From Rhodobacteraceae bacterium SB2 (GTDB taxonomy: Bacteria > Pseudomonadota > Alphaproteobacteria > Rhodobacterales > Rhodobacteraceae), in NCBI GenBank assembly GCA_001642945.1, contig LGRT01000037.1:239718-303717 (forward strand): DNA of 64,000 bases, written 5' to 3'. The notes beneath the pieces were generated by a model. That model had not been told where the DNA came from. It worked only from the letters and a program-made list of their open reading frames with translations, and did not search any database. Below, piece after piece: positions 35,546 to 45,662 of the stretch. The position numbers and the translations under genes were made by a program. Position 1 is the stretch's first letter, and each line of letters begins with the position of its first letter.

Positions 35546-35558
35546 GCGGCGCGTCCAA

Positions 35559-36278
35559 TTACTTTCTTAAGCTGATATCAGGATCCAGCGATGTAAGATC
35601 GCCTTTGGGGCGCGGGTCACTGGGAAGCTCACCAGTTGCCAAAAAGACAACTTGCTCGCAAATTGAGGTCACATGATCGCCCATGCGTTCGATATTCTTG
35701 GCGATGAAATGTAAATGCATGCAGGCTGTGATATTGCGCGGATCTTCCATCATAAACGTTAAGAATTGCCGGAACATCCCGTTATAAAGCTGGTCAACAT
35801 CACGGTCTTTTAAAATCACCTGCTCTGCCAAGTTCGGATCACGTTGAATATAAGCATCCAAGGCATCTTTTAGCATAAGCTCAACCTCGCGCCCCAAGCG
35901 CCGCAAGGATGACCCCGCATTTTCTATCTCGGGCAGTTCCAACAGCACGCCTGTGCGCTTGGCCATATTTTTGGAATAATCGCCAATGCGTTCAAGGTTG
36001 CCACTGACTTTAATCACCGACAGGATCAACCTTAAATCGACCGCATTGGGAGAGCGCAATGCCAAAACCCGCGCAGCCTGCGCATTGATCGACGCTTCAA
36101 GCTGGTCAATCATTTTATCGCGCGCGATAACCTCTTCTGCCAATGGATTATCACGGGTTTCAAATGAACGGGTCGCATCTGCGATCGACGCCTCAACAAG
36201 CCCCCCCATTTTCATGATCAGGGCTTCTATTGATTCAAGGTCTTTATCAAATCCGCTGACAATATGTTTTTCTACCAT
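35559..36278 (-). CDS. phoU: Phosphate signalling protein PhoU
   Basis: From ATG 36278, with GGAGG 5 bases before it, the protein has 239 residues; the upstream frame extension runs into pstB. It consists of two repeated three-helix bundles with the metal-binding E/D motifs of PhoU (RIGDYSKNMAKR in the first half and RMGDHVTSICEQ in the second). PhoU links the Pst transporter to PhoR and silences the regulon when phosphate is plentiful. Confidence 0.92.
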   Translation of the reverse strand: MVEKHIVSGFDKDLESIEALIMKMGGLVEASIADATRSFETRDNPLAEEVIARDKMIDQLEASINAQAARVLALRSPNAVDLRLILSVIKVSGNLERIGDYSKNMAKRTGVLLELPEIENAGSSLRRLGREVELMLKDALDAYIQRDPNLAEQVILKDRDVDQLYNGMFRQFLTFMMEDPRNITACMHLHFIAKNIERMGDHVTSICEQVVFLATGELPSDPRPKGDLTSLDPDISLRK

Positions 36279-36288
36279 GGAAGCCTCC

Positions 36289-37074
36289 TTAGCCGATCCG
36301 GCCCGTGATGTAACTTTCGGTTCGGGCATCTTTCGGATTTGTGAAAATCGCGCTCGTATCGTCAAACTCGACCAAATTACCAAGGTGGAAAAAAGCAGTT
36401 TTTTGGCTAACCCGGGCCGCTTGCTGCATCGAATGGGTAACGATAATCACAGAGTAGTTTTGTTGTAACTCGCTGATCAATTCTTCGATTTGCGCGGTCG
36501 CGATGGGATCAAGCGCAGAACATGGCTCGTCCATCAGCAAAACTTCAGGCTCTGTGGCGATTGCGCGGGCAATGCATAAACGCTGCTGCTGCCCGCCCGA
36601 CAAGCCGGTTCCGGAAGTGTGCAGCCGGTCCTTCACCTCATCCCAAATAGCGCCGCGGCGCAGCGCCTTTTCAACAATCTCATCCAACTCGGCTTTGTTC
36701 CGCGCCCGGCCATGTATGCGCGGGCCATAGGCAACATTATCATAAATAGACTTTGGAAATGGGTTGGGCTTTTGAAACACCATGCCAATCTTGGCCCGCA
36801 GCATCACCGGATCTATTTGCGATATATCTTGATCGTCAAACATAATACTTCCTTCAACACGACAATCCGAAATCGTATCGTTCATCCGGTTGAAGCATCT
36901 TAAAAAAGTTGATTTTCCGCAGCCTGAGGGACCGATGAAGGCGGTTACCATTTTCTCAGAAATACGAATGTTCACATCTCTAAGAGCCTCTTTATCACCA
37001 TAGAGCACGCGCACGTCTTGAGCGATTATTTTTGATTTTTCAGACACGGTTTCTTCCATATTTGTATCAAGCAT
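36289..37074 (-). CDS. pstB: Phosphate ABC transporter ATPase PstB
   Basis: A 261-residue ATPase with Walker [10 protein letters not shown], signature [14 protein letters not shown] and Walker [14 protein letters not shown]. The segments [14 protein letters not shown] and SALDPIAT identify the PstB subgroup. It follows pstA by 3 bases and precedes phoU by 10, so it is in the same operon. A slightly longer N-terminus than usual ([14 protein letters not shown]) could mean that the true start is the second Met. Confidence 0.94.
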   Translation of the reverse strand: MLDTNMEETVSEKSKIIAQDVRVLYGDKEALRDVNIRISEKMVTAFIGPSGCGKSTFLRCFNRMNDTISDCRVEGSIMFDDQDISQIDPVMLRAKIGMVFQKPNPFPKSIYDNVAYGPRIHGRARNKAELDEIVEKALRRGAIWDEVKDRLHTSGTGLSGGQQQRLCIARAIATEPEVLLMDEPCSALDPIATAQIEELISELQQNYSVIIVTHSMQQAARVSQKTAFFHLGNLVEFDDTSAIFTNPKDARTESYITGRIG

Positions 37075-37077
37075 ATC

Positions 37078-38364
37078 CTACCACCGCTTTTCAACGCGGC
37101 GGCGCAGGATTATCGCCAGAGCATTCATTGTTATCATAAAACATAATAAGACGATAATGGCACCCGAGGCGCGCTCAACAAAGGCGGGATCACCTCTGAC
37201 CGTCCAATTATATATTTGCACGGGCAGTGCCGTTGAGGGATCAAAAATACCATCGGGAGACAGTGATGGGTATTCGCGCACAAAAGCCACCATCCCGATC
37301 AACAGCAATGGTGCGGTTTCCCCCAGCGCTTGGGCAAGGCCCAAAATAGTGCCCGTTAAAATACCAGGCGCTGCTGAGGGCAATACGTGATGAAACACCG
37401 CCTGAACGCGGGATGCGCCAAGACCCAGCGCTGCAGATTTGATCGAGGGCGGCACCGCTTTGATCGCAGCGCGCGCGGCAATTATCACCGTTGGCAAGGT
37501 CATCAATGTCAGGCACAATCCACCAACAATCGGGGCTGATTGGGGTAAATCCATAAAATTAATAAAAAGCGATAGACCCAGAATTCCAAACACGATCGAG
37601 GGCACCGCCGCCAAGTTTGAAATATTTATTTCAATCAAATCAGTAAACCAATTTTTCGGCGCAAATTCTTCCAAGAAAACCGCTGTGCATACAGAAAGGG
37701 GTACGGCCAAAACGAAAACGATAATCACCATATAAAGCGAGCCAAGTAAGGCCACGCCCAACCCTGCTGCTTCTGGCCGCAAGTCAGAGGCATCCGGCCA
37801 ATAGAAGAATTGCCCGTTGAAACGCGTCTTTAACAGACCCGCGGCTTTCATAGCATCTGCCAAAACCAGCTGATCTGGCGAAATCATAACATCAAGCGCG
37901 GCGGTTTCAAAAGTCACCCGCCCCTTATAGTATCCGTCAATCCGGCCATTGGCCAAAACTTCAAAGTCAAACGGACGATCAAGCAGCGAGGGATTTTCTA
38001 ACACTGCATAGCGTAATTGCGCGGGCGCCTCTTTCGAGATCATATTTTTAAGCTGCTTTTTATCCAGCTTTGAAAAGTCGATCCCTGCATCTTTCAGGTT
38101 TTGCTGCAATTGATCACGGATCACCTTTGAGTAGCCGATCGTTGAGACTTTCTTCATCTTTTCCGGATCCCGCGTGCCGGTTTTATCCAGTTTAGCGGCG
38201 GGCAAATCCAGCTGCAGCTGTATGAAGGTTTGTTTAAAGGCCGGCAGACCTGCAGCCAAGACCGAGCTGAATAAGGCGAGCACGCACAGCAAACCCAGCG
38301 TTATCGCTACTAGGCCATACATCCTGAAGCGCAGTTCTTTCGCGTGACGGGCTTTTAAATCCAA
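37078..38364 (-). CDS. pstA: Phosphate ABC transporter permease PstA
   Basis: A 428-residue protein, longer than the classical 290-residue PstA. The extra part (about 40-200, with MIS and EAPAQLRYAVLENPS) is the DUF3333-type periplasmic domain found in alphaproteobacterial PstA. The conserved permease part has about six helices, including PSIVFGILGLSLFINF and the EAA-like loop PPSIKSAALGLGASRVQAVF. It is located between pstC and pstB. Confidence 0.9.
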   Translation of the reverse strand: MDLKARHAKELRFRMYGLVAITLGLLCVLALFSSVLAAGLPAFKQTFIQLQLDLPAAKLDKTGTRDPEKMKKVSTIGYSKVIRDQLQQNLKDAGIDFSKLDKKQLKNMISKEAPAQLRYAVLENPSLLDRPFDFEVLANGRIDGYYKGRVTFETAALDVMISPDQLVLADAMKAAGLLKTRFNGQFFYWPDASDLRPEAAGLGVALLGSLYMVIIVFVLAVPLSVCTAVFLEEFAPKNWFTDLIEINISNLAAVPSIVFGILGLSLFINFMDLPQSAPIVGGLCLTLMTLPTVIIAARAAIKAVPPSIKSAALGLGASRVQAVFHHVLPSAAPGILTGTILGLAQALGETAPLLLIGMVAFVREYPSLSPDGIFDPSTALPVQIYNWTVRGDPAFVERASGAIIVLLCFMITMNALAIILRRRVEKRW

Positions 38365-38375
38365 ATCCTTAATCC

Positions 38376-39830
38376 CTACTCATATTCTTCACGATATTTG
38401 CGCACGATATAAAGCGCCAATACATTTAAGCATAATGTGATCACGAACAGCGACAGCCCGAGCGCAAACGCCACCAAGGTTTCTGGCGACTCAAATTCTG
38501 TATCACCCGTGAGCTGGTTGACAATTTTTGCCGTGATTGTTGCCATGCCTTCCAGTGGGTTGAGGCTTAGCTTCGCCGCTGCACCGGCCCCTAAAACCAC
38601 GATCATGGTTTCGCCGATTGCGCGGCTGCTGGCCAACAGAACCGCACCAATGATGCCCGGCAATGCGGCAGGAATAATCACTTTTTTCACCGTCTCTGAG
38701 CGGGTTGCCCCAAGCCCGTAGGACCCATCCCGCAAGGATTGAGGCACCGCATTGATGATATCGTCAGATAGCGAACTGACAAAGGGAATGAGCATGATGC
38801 CCATCACCAGACCCGCCGCCAGAACAGAATCCGAATTTGACCCCAAACCAAGTGGTTGCGTGAAGGAATCGCGCAACATCGGGCCCACCGTAAGCAATGC
38901 AAATAATCCATAAACGATGGTGGGAATTCCAGCCAACAGCTCCAGCAAAGGTTTGGTGATGTCCCGAAAACGCTGCGTGGCATATTCTGAAAGGTAGATC
39001 GCCGCAAACAGCCCAATCGGAACCGAAAAAGCCAAAGCCACAAAAGAAATATATAACGTGCCCCAGAGCAGCGGCAAAACCCCCAGCTCGGACCCGTACC
39101 CCTCTACCTCACCAGAGTGAAATTGTGGGCTCCACACGGTGCCAAATAGAAAGTCGGAAATTGGGTGCATTTGCGCAAAGTGGAGGGTTTCGGAAAGCAG
39201 CGACACAACAATCCCGACCGTGGTTAAAACAGCCACAACGGATGAGGCCGCCAGCACCGAGATAATACCAAATTCAACGCGGTCGCGCGCGTTAAACTCG
39301 ATTGAGACTTTATCCCAGGCGCGATAGCCGAAAACCAACGCGATCAGGCTGGTTCCGATTAGCAACAACGTTGAAAACTGCATTTTCAAACGCAAAGCGT
39401 GCAGAACAAGCTCAGGATGAACCACATCAGGAGCCTCGCCTATACGCGGTATAACCGTTTCAAACCCACCGGACCAATATGAAATCACCGCCATGAGCAG
39501 CCCCATAAAGCCCTGCGGCGCCAAGCCGGGCAAACCGGCTTTCAAGGAAGCGCGTATGCTTTCGCGCAGCAAGTGCAGGTCGGCCGCGGTTTCAAATAAA
39601 TCCACGCCCAAAGCCTTAATCGCGGAATTGAAAAAATAAAGTTCAAGCCCCCATATGAGCGAAGAAAAAAGCACGATCGGAATAGAGACTTGCATCACGC
39701 CATACCAGCCCCAATGGGTTGAGGAGGCACCCATAGTATGCCCTTGTGCGCGCAAATTCAGTGACCGCGCACGGCAAAGAAAAAACACAGCGACACAGGC
39801 CAATAAGAGGATGGGCAAAACAGAATTCAT
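38376..39830 (-). CDS. pstC: Phosphate ABC transporter permease PstC
   Basis: From ATG 39830 (AGG 8 bases before it) the protein has 484 residues. It has an N-terminal extension with one or more helices before the six-helix permease core; GIPTIVYGLFALLTVGP and QSLRDGSYGLGATRSETV are PstC signatures. It follows pstS, separated by a 69-base gap that holds a GC-rich imperfect hairpin followed by CTGTTTTG, a possible weak attenuator. Confidence 0.9.
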   Translation of the reverse strand: MNSVLPILLLACVAVFFLCRARSLNLRAQGHTMGASSTHWGWYGVMQVSIPIVLFSSLIWGLELYFFNSAIKALGVDLFETAADLHLLRESIRASLKAGLPGLAPQGFMGLLMAVISYWSGGFETVIPRIGEAPDVVHPELVLHALRLKMQFSTLLLIGTSLIALVFGYRAWDKVSIEFNARDRVEFGIISVLAASSVVAVLTTVGIVVSLLSETLHFAQMHPISDFLFGTVWSPQFHSGEVEGYGSELGVLPLLWGTLYISFVALAFSVPIGLFAAIYLSEYATQRFRDITKPLLELLAGIPTIVYGLFALLTVGPMLRDSFTQPLGLGSNSDSVLAAGLVMGIMLIPFVSSLSDDIINAVPQSLRDGSYGLGATRSETVKKVIIPAALPGIIGAVLLASSRAIGETMIVVLGAGAAAKLSLNPLEGMATITAKIVNQLTGDTEFESPETLVAFALGLSLFVITLCLNVLALYIVRKYREEYE

Positions 39831-39899
39831 GTTTGAACCTTCAACAAAACAGGGGCCGCCCAAACCTGAGGCACGCCCCCTTGAAACATCCGCATGGGT

Positions 39900-40916
39900 T
39901 TATTCCAAAGGACCCATCGGAATGCGGTTTGCGACCATTTCTTGAGTTTCAGCAAGCTGCGGATCGGACACAAGACCATATTCCGATAATGGCCCATCGG
40001 GGCCCGCTATGTCATCGCTCACAAAAAACTCAACAAACTCTTGAAGCCCTGGGATCGCATCTAAATGCGCGTTCTTAAGGTAAAAATAAAGTGGGCGTGA
40101 CACGGGATATGCCCCAGTTGCAATGGTTTCCGTCGATGCCTCAACGCCGTTGATCGTGGCCGCATAAATTGTATCGGTATTGTTCATCAAAAAGCTTAAC
40201 CCAAACACGCCGATGCCGTTCGGGTTGGAGGATAAACGCGCTAACGTTTCCGTGTAGTCCCCGTCAATATCTACGGAACGACCATCGGTACGCACTTTAA
40301 AGCATTCCTTTTCGGCTTTCTTTTTATCATTCCCATTGGCCTCAAAGAAAGTCTTATAAAAGCCGGCGGCTTTACATCCTGCAAGCATAACTTTCGTTTC
40401 AAACACTTCCCGCGTTCCATGTTTTGTGCCCGGAATGAACAACATAATCTCTCGATTAGGCATAGACGGATCTATTTCTGTCCAATTCAAAGCCTCAGAT
40501 TTATCGCTGGTCGCGAGATAAATCTGCATCGGCGTCAGATTTTCAAAACCCGTGGTTTCCAACCGGCTTGCAAACACAATGCCATCGTAACCGAAGCGCA
40601 CTTCCATGATTTCTTTCACGCCATTTGCCGCGCAAGTGTCAATATCGCTTTGCTTGATTCGGCTTGAAGAATTGGCGATATCCGTTGTGTTTGCGCCAAC
40701 GCCTTCGCACAGCTTCTTGCGCCCAGCGCCTGACCCCCCAGATTCAATCAAAGGCGTGGGAAAATCAAAGTTTTCGCCAAAGGCTTCGGCAACGATTGTG
40801 GCATAGGGCAGCACGGTTGATGAGCCTGCAGCGTGCACATTGTCACGCGCAAAAGCAAAATTTGGGGATGTTGCACTTACAGCCAAAGCGCAAATTGCCA
40901 GTTTAACAAAAGACAT
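39900..40916 (-). CDS. pstS: Phosphate-binding periplasmic protein PstS
   Basis: A 338-residue protein with a signal peptide (MSFVKLAICALAVSA and on, cleavage probably before RDNVHAAG). The mature start HAAGSSTVLPYATIVAE is the phosphate-binding loop region of PstS. The sequence SGGSGAGRKKLCEG supplies another ligand loop. It is the first gene after phoR. A triple Pho box sits about 100 bases upstream. Confidence 0.92.
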   Translation of the reverse strand: MSFVKLAICALAVSATSPNFAFARDNVHAAGSSTVLPYATIVAEAFGENFDFPTPLIESGGSGAGRKKLCEGVGANTTDIANSSSRIKQSDIDTCAANGVKEIMEVRFGYDGIVFASRLETTGFENLTPMQIYLATSDKSEALNWTEIDPSMPNREIMLFIPGTKHGTREVFETKVMLAGCKAAGFYKTFFEANGNDKKKAEKECFKVRTDGRSVDIDGDYTETLARLSSNPNGIGVFGLSFLMNNTDTIYAATINGVEASTETIATGAYPVSRPLYFYLKNAHLDAIPGLQEFVEFFVSDDIAGPDGPLSEYGLVSDPQLAETQEMVANRIPMGPLE

Positions 40917-41005
40917 CGGTCTCTCCTTAATGAGTCACGTAAAGCCAGATGCACTTTGCATCGTTTCCGGCTGTTGCGGTGCTACCTCTTTTTCACGATG
41001 CTTTT

Positions 41006-41034
41006 GCGACAGTTTTGTAACAGCTATATGACGG
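41006..41034 (-). promoter_or_regulatory. Triple Pho box upstream of pstS
   Basis: Read on the minus strand, three 7-mers with 4-base spacers follow each other: CCGTCAT, ATAG, CTGTTAC, AAAA, CTGTCGC. The consensus half-site is CTGTCAT at an 11-bp period, with an AT-rich spacer, so this fits PhoB binding well. It lies between phoR and pstS, giving pst its own phosphate-regulated promoter. Confidence 0.8.
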
Positions 41035-41113
41035 CTTTATATTTTTACAAAAAATATGCGCCACACTCCAATTTTTAAGAAGCTTGTCCCAGCTTAAGAA
41101 AGGCTCGCAAGGC

Positions 41114-42145
41114 TTAGATTGGCAAAATAATTTTAAATTCACTGCCTTTGCCGACAGCACTGTCAATTTTCAAAACCCCGCGATGGCGGCTGACAATATG
41201 CTTTACAATCGCCAAACCCAAACCGGTTCCCCCCATTTCGCGGCTTCTATGGCTGTCGATGCGGTAAAACCTTTCGGTCAAGCGCGGTATATCAAGCGCA
41301 TCAATGCCGGGCCCCTTATCCGCCACGCTTATAGCGATACCCTCACATCTCAGGCGGGTCTGATACCTGATATCCGATAAGGTAACGCTTACCTCATTAT
41401 TCGGCCCACCATATTTGATCGCATTTTCAATAAGGTTGATAAAAACTTGCCTCAATTGGTCTTTATCCCCCGCCATTTTGACCAATCGATCCGCGTTAAC
41501 CACGTGCAAGCGCACCCCCCGCGCTTCGGCAACGGGTGCCAATGTTGTTGCGGTTTCCTGCAGCAAGCGCGACACATCAACAACCTCATTCGGGCGCATT
41601 CGTTCAACAGCCTCAACTTGTGACAGGGATAGAAGATCAGAGACCAAGCGGTTCATGCGCTGCGCTTCGCGCTCCATAATTTTAAGAAATCGCTCGCGCG
41701 CTGACGCATCCGCGCGCGCTGACGTGTTTAGGGTTTCAATAAAGCCTAACAGCGCGGTGAGCGGTGTTTTCAACTCGTGGCTCACATTGGCAACAAAATC
41801 GCGCCGCATTTGGCTGACATGCTCTCTATCCGATTGGTCTTCAAAACACAGCAATGTCAGATTTTCGTGAATGGGCGCGCAGGACACTTTATAAAGCACA
41901 TCTTGCGTGCTTTCATTTACGACGAACTGGCTGATCTGCGTAAGGCGCGTTGCCAATGCAGCCTCCACCGCTTCGAGCAGAGCGGGCTGTCGCAGCACTG
42001 AGATATAGTGCCGATCCATCAACCCCTCCCCCAAGAGAGACACCGCCTCTGCGTTCATTACCGAGACGCGCTGGTTGGCATCTATAGCAAGCGCGGCAAG
42101 GGGGATGCCCTGGAGGATGGACGCAATATTTACCTCTGCCAACAT
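41114..42145 (-). CDS. phoR: Phosphate regulon sensor kinase PhoR (membrane-free form)
   Basis: A 343-residue histidine kinase. A PAS-like N-terminal domain (about 5-100) is followed by FVANVSHELKTPLTALLGF with H123, N-box NLIENAIKYGG and G boxes DKGPGI and GGTGLGLAIVKHI. No membrane helix is seen, unlike the enterobacterial PhoR, but as is common in alphaproteobacteria. It should receive its signal through PhoU and Pst. It is upstream of pstS in the same direction, with the Pho box between. Confidence 0.9.
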   Translation of the reverse strand: MLAEVNIASILQGIPLAALAIDANQRVSVMNAEAVSLLGEGLMDRHYISVLRQPALLEAVEAALATRLTQISQFVVNESTQDVLYKVSCAPIHENLTLLCFEDQSDREHVSQMRRDFVANVSHELKTPLTALLGFIETLNTSARADASARERFLKIMEREAQRMNRLVSDLLSLSQVEAVERMRPNEVVDVSRLLQETATTLAPVAEARGVRLHVVNADRLVKMAGDKDQLRQVFINLIENAIKYGGPNNEVSVTLSDIRYQTRLRCEGIAISVADKGPGIDALDIPRLTERFYRIDSHRSREMGGTGLGLAIVKHIVSRHRGVLKIDSAVGKGSEFKIILPI

Positions 42146-42265
42146 GTCACCTTTTTGAACCCAAATAGAACGGAATGCTTTGAGCGCCTATTGCCGTTAA
42201 GCTATAGAAGGACGATAAAAGCAATCCATCGCTCGCGGCTTTTACAATGCCCGTGCGGGTCATAA

Positions 42266-43444
42266 TCACACAGAAGCAAGCGCATGTTCGAAGACATTCA
42301 GCAGGGCAATCTCATCTTCCAAACCAACCGAGACGCGAAAAAAGCCCTCCGAAATGCCCAGCTTTTGCTGCTCAGGCCCGCTCAATACCCGATGCGATGA
42401 ACTGACAGGATGGCTGAGCGTTGTGCCCACATCCCCCAATGTGGGGGCAAAGGCTATCTGATCGGCAGCTTTTGTAAAACGCTCAGCAGCTTCTCGCGTC
42501 TGATTGGCCAACTCAAAACTCACCATATTGCACCCGTTTTGACTCAAAATGGCCTGTGCGCGGGTGAAATCAGGGTGGCTGGATTGGCCTGGATACAGCA
42601 CCCGCGCCACGCCGTTATGTTGTGCAAGCATCTTGGCCAAAGCGCCCGCTGTGGCTTGTGTTTTTTCAAAGCGCAAAGGAAAGGTCAGCAATCCCCGCTC
42701 GGCAAGCCAACAATCAAATGGGCTGGCCGTCATCCCGGTGGTTACCGAGAATGTATAAATCTTTTCTCGCAAACCGAGATCTTTTGCAGCCACATAGCCC
42801 AGAGTGACATCGGAATGCCCCGCCAATAATTTTGTTACCGAATGGATCACAATATCAGCACCAAAGTCAAAAGGCCGGATGGCTTTTGGCGTGGTGAAGG
42901 TATTATCGACTGCCAGTATCACCTGCTGCTCTGCCGCCCAGGCGGCAATGCCAGTCAGATCAGCAACGCGCAATGTCGGGTTTGATACCGCCTCAATCAA
43001 GATCATTTTCGTATTGGGGCGCCGCGCCGCTGCCACGCAATCCGCTTGCGTGGTATCAACCAAGCTGGTTTCAATCCCCAATCTGGGCAAATCCTCTTTC
43101 AAAAGGCGCAGCGAACGGCCATAGAGCTGGTCTGAGCCAATAATATGATCGCCCGCCTCGAGCACCCCCAAAAGGGCCGCGCTGACCGCAGCCATTCCAG
43201 ACCCCAGCACAATTCCATGATGCGCGCCCTCGAGATCATCGATTAAGCGGGCCAGCGCCTCTGCGTTGGGATGCCCCTCGCGGGCATAGGTATACCCCTG
43301 CAACCTTCCCTCATATTGAGCATCCAGCATATCCGGCCCCTCCGAGGCGTAGACAACCGATGGGGATAAAGGGGTCACCACCGGGCGGCTAGCACTGTCC
43401 GGCAGACCAATGGGCCGCATCAAATTGCGAACATGGTTTTTCAT
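42266..43444 (-). CDS. Cys/Met-metabolism PLP-dependent enzyme (cystathionine beta-lyase-like)
   Basis: A 392-residue fold-type-I PLP enzyme. K205 in IHSVTKLLAGHSD is the Schiff-base Lys; YTYAREGHPNAEALARL and LGSGMAAVSAALLGVLEAGDH are family motifs. It could be cystathionine beta-lyase, gamma-synthase or methionine gamma-lyase; sequence alone does not decide. It overlaps the gamma-carbonic-anhydrase gene by 4 bases (43441-43444), so they are co-translated. Confidence 0.82.
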   Translation of the reverse strand: MKNHVRNLMRPIGLPDSASRPVVTPLSPSVVYASEGPDMLDAQYEGRLQGYTYAREGHPNAEALARLIDDLEGAHHGIVLGSGMAAVSAALLGVLEAGDHIIGSDQLYGRSLRLLKEDLPRLGIETSLVDTTQADCVAAARRPNTKMILIEAVSNPTLRVADLTGIAAWAAEQQVILAVDNTFTTPKAIRPFDFGADIVIHSVTKLLAGHSDVTLGYVAAKDLGLREKIYTFSVTTGMTASPFDCWLAERGLLTFPLRFEKTQATAGALAKMLAQHNGVARVLYPGQSSHPDFTRAQAILSQNGCNMVSFELANQTREAAERFTKAADQIAFAPTLGDVGTTLSHPVSSSHRVLSGPEQQKLGISEGFFRVSVGLEDEIALLNVFEHALASV

Positions 43445-43971
43445 AATACTGCCCCCTCTTGCAGTTGGTCGCGAAACTGCGCTGCATTCTCTTGGTAATG
43501 CAGCGCGCTTGCCGCAAGACCTTGCATCTCTTGCGCGCTGAGCGCGCGCACAACCCGTCCGGGACTGCCCACAACCAGTGAACCATCTGGAATAACTTTA
43601 TTTTCTGTGATCAACGCTCCCGCTCCGATCAAACAGTTTGTTCCAATTTTCGCCCCATTTAAAACGATTGCGCCCATTCCAATCAGTGAGGTATCGGCAA
43701 TTTCACATCCATGAAGGATCACCTTATGGCCAATTGTGCAATTTTCCCCAATCCGCAAAGGGTACCCAATATCAGTATGGATAACGACATTTTCTTGAAT
43801 ATTGCTGCCGGCCCCAATCTTGATCAATTCGTTGTCACCGCGCAAAGTTGCACCGAACCAAACCGATGTTTTACGCTCGAGGATCACGTTCCCAATGACA
43901 TTGGCATCTGGAGCGACCCAAGCAGAAGGGTCAACTTGCGGTATTTTGGCATTCAAGCGGTAAAGCGTCAT
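43441..43971 (-). CDS. Gamma-carbonic anhydrase-family protein
   Basis: A 176-residue left-handed beta-helix of hexapeptide repeats. The zinc-type histidines appear in [22 protein letters not shown]. The N-terminus [17 protein letters not shown] is typical of the YrdA/PaaY class. Many such proteins lack demonstrated carbonic anhydrase activity. It sits in a chain of overlapping genes after gmk (43968-43971) and before the PLP enzyme. Confidence 0.85.
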   Translation of the reverse strand: MTLYRLNAKIPQVDPSAWVAPDANVIGNVILERKTSVWFGATLRGDNELIKIGAGSNIQENVVIHTDIGYPLRIGENCTIGHKVILHGCEIADTSLIGMGAIVLNGAKIGTNCLIGAGALITENKVIPDGSLVVGSPGRVVRALSAQEMQGLAASALHYQENAAQFRDQLQEGAVL

Positions 43972-44615
43972 ACTCGATCCTCAAACTCACTGTTCAAACG
44001 GCGCACTCGGTCAACCAAACCAGGTTGTTGGGAAAGGCGCATGCGCTCAGATGTGATGATATTCTTCAAGTCTTGTTCTGTTTCATCAAGGTCATCATTG
44101 ACCAGAACGTAATCATATTCGGGCCAATGGCTGATTTCGTTGCGTGATTTTGCCATGCGCCCCGCAATCACCTCTTCGCTGTCTTGCGCCCGCGCTCTTA
44201 GACGGCGTTCAAGTTCTTTTATACTGGGCGGCAAGATGAAAATCGATAACACATGTTTGCCCAAACTGGAATTTCGCACCTGTTGACCACCTTGCCAATC
44301 AACATCGAACAGCACATCTTTCCCCTCGTTAATGGCCTCTTTCACAGGGCCATGCGGGCTTCCGTAAAAATTTCCAAACACCTCAGCATGCTCGAGCATT
44401 TCATCGTTTTTAACCAATATTTCAAAGGTTTTTTGATCGATAAACATATAATCCTGCCCATCAACCTCTCCGGTGCGCGGCGCCCGCGTGGTGGCCGAAA
44501 TCGAAAATTGGATTTCAGGATCCCACTGGCGCAACCGGCGCGCCAGGGTCGATTTGCCTGCACCTGAGGGCGAGGATAAAATAATCAGCAAACCCCGCCG
44601 GTTTTCTTGGGTCAT
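43968..44615 (-). CDS. gmk: Guanylate kinase
   Basis: A 215-residue kinase that phosphorylates GMP to GDP. The P-loop is SPSGAGKST (about 15-23); [17 protein letters not shown] and [14 protein letters not shown] form the GMP-binding region; VDWQGGQQV and [13 protein letters not shown] are also conserved. It is directly downstream of yicC (3-base gap), a common pairing. It overlaps the gamma-CA gene by 4 bases. Confidence 0.94.
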   Translation of the reverse strand: MTQENRRGLLIILSSPSGAGKSTLARRLRQWDPEIQFSISATTRAPRTGEVDGQDYMFIDQKTFEILVKNDEMLEHAEVFGNFYGSPHGPVKEAINEGKDVLFDVDWQGGQQVRNSSLGKHVLSIFILPPSIKELERRLRARAQDSEEVIAGRMAKSRNEISHWPEYDYVLVNDDLDETEQDLKNIITSERMRLSQQPGLVDRVRRLNSEFEDRV

Positions 44616-44618
44616 ACT

Positions 44619-45515
44619 CTATTCCACATTCTGAATTTGTTCGCGCATCTGATCTGTTAAAACCTTCAACCCGAGCCCAAGATCTGTCAATTCTTTATAA
44701 TTGGCCTTCGCGCACAGCGTATTGGTTTCTCGGTTAAACTCTTGCATCAAAAAATCTAATTTCCGGCCATTGGCAACTTTTTGTTCAATCAATTTACGCG
44801 CCGAGGCAACATGTGCGTCGAGGCGATCTAATTCTTCAGTAATATCACTCTTTATCACAATCAGCGCCAATTCTTGAGCAACACGCTGAGGGTCCATTTC
44901 ATTCTCCGCGCGAAAAATTTTATCAATATTCTTTTGCAGCGATTTGGAAGCTGCCGCTTCACGCTGTGGCAGCAACGTTTTAGCCTGCGCCAAAAGGCGT
45001 TCAAAATCCGCCAACTGTTGTGAAATAATCGTTTTTAAAGCTGCGCCTTCTGCTGCGCGACTTGCCGCGAAGGCCCGCAGCATGGGCCGCAACGCCTCAA
45101 GCAGGTCGGCGCCTTGCTCGCTTAATCGCTGTTGCCCTACCTCAGAAGATACCAGCACACCGCGCAATGGCAGAATGTCAGCCGCCCGCGAAGGCGCCAA
45201 GCTCAGGCCAATATCCATCGCTTTTTGTTCGATACGTTCCAACGCCCCTAAAATCGCTGCTAGGCTTTCTTCGCCAAGCACCGCTTGATCTGAGGGTGAA
45301 TCACTGGCCTCTAGTTTCAGCGAAACAGAAATATGCCCCCGCGTCGCATAGGTTTGCAATTCAGTGCGCAAACTCTCTTCAAACCGCTCAATCCAATCGG
45401 GGATGCGGCATTTAATGTCGAGTCCACGGCCGTTTACGCTTCGAATTTCGGCCCGCCAAGACACACCATTTAGGCACCCGGTATCGGATGCAAAACCAGT
45501 CATTGAACAGATCAA
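44619..45515 (-). CDS. yicC: YicC-family endoribonuclease
   Basis: The family normally starts MIRSMTGFA; here TTG at 45515 gives MICSMTGFASDT, and AGGAGG lies 5-6 bases upstream, so the TTG is the best start (298 residues). The conserved VNGRGLDIKCRIP segment near the N-terminus and the C-terminal DUF1732 part (GRKLDFLMQEFNRETNTL) are complete. YicC in E. coli is an RNase that acts on small RNA such as RyhB. It is followed by gmk. Confidence 0.88.
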   Translation of the reverse strand: MICSMTGFASDTGCLNGVSWRAEIRSVNGRGLDIKCRIPDWIERFEESLRTELQTYATRGHISVSLKLEASDSPSDQAVLGEESLAAILGALERIEQKAMDIGLSLAPSRAADILPLRGVLVSSEVGQQRLSEQGADLLEALRPMLRAFAASRAAEGAALKTIISQQLADFERLLAQAKTLLPQREAAASKSLQKNIDKIFRAENEMDPQRVAQELALIVIKSDITEELDRLDAHVASARKLIEQKVANGRKLDFLMQEFNRETNTLCAKANYKELTDLGLGLKVLTDQMREQIQNVE

Positions 45516-45619
45516 AATGACCTCCTGTACCACTCAGAGGAGTGCTAAGCTATCCCCAAAGACAGATCAAGCCACCACCATGCCGAGGCTGCCAACAAAA
45601 TATCCGCCGGAATACCCCG

Positions 45620-45640
45620 TTTTCAGCCTTTAGCTGAAAA
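45620..45640. repeat. 8-bp inverted repeat between aroG and yicC
   Basis: TTTTCAGC (45620-45627) and GCTGAAAA (45633-45640) with a five-base loop. No T-run follows on the minus strand in the direction of transcription, so a terminator role is not clear. Confidence 0.45.
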
Positions 45641-45662
45641 AACGCCCCCCCATTTGGAAAGG

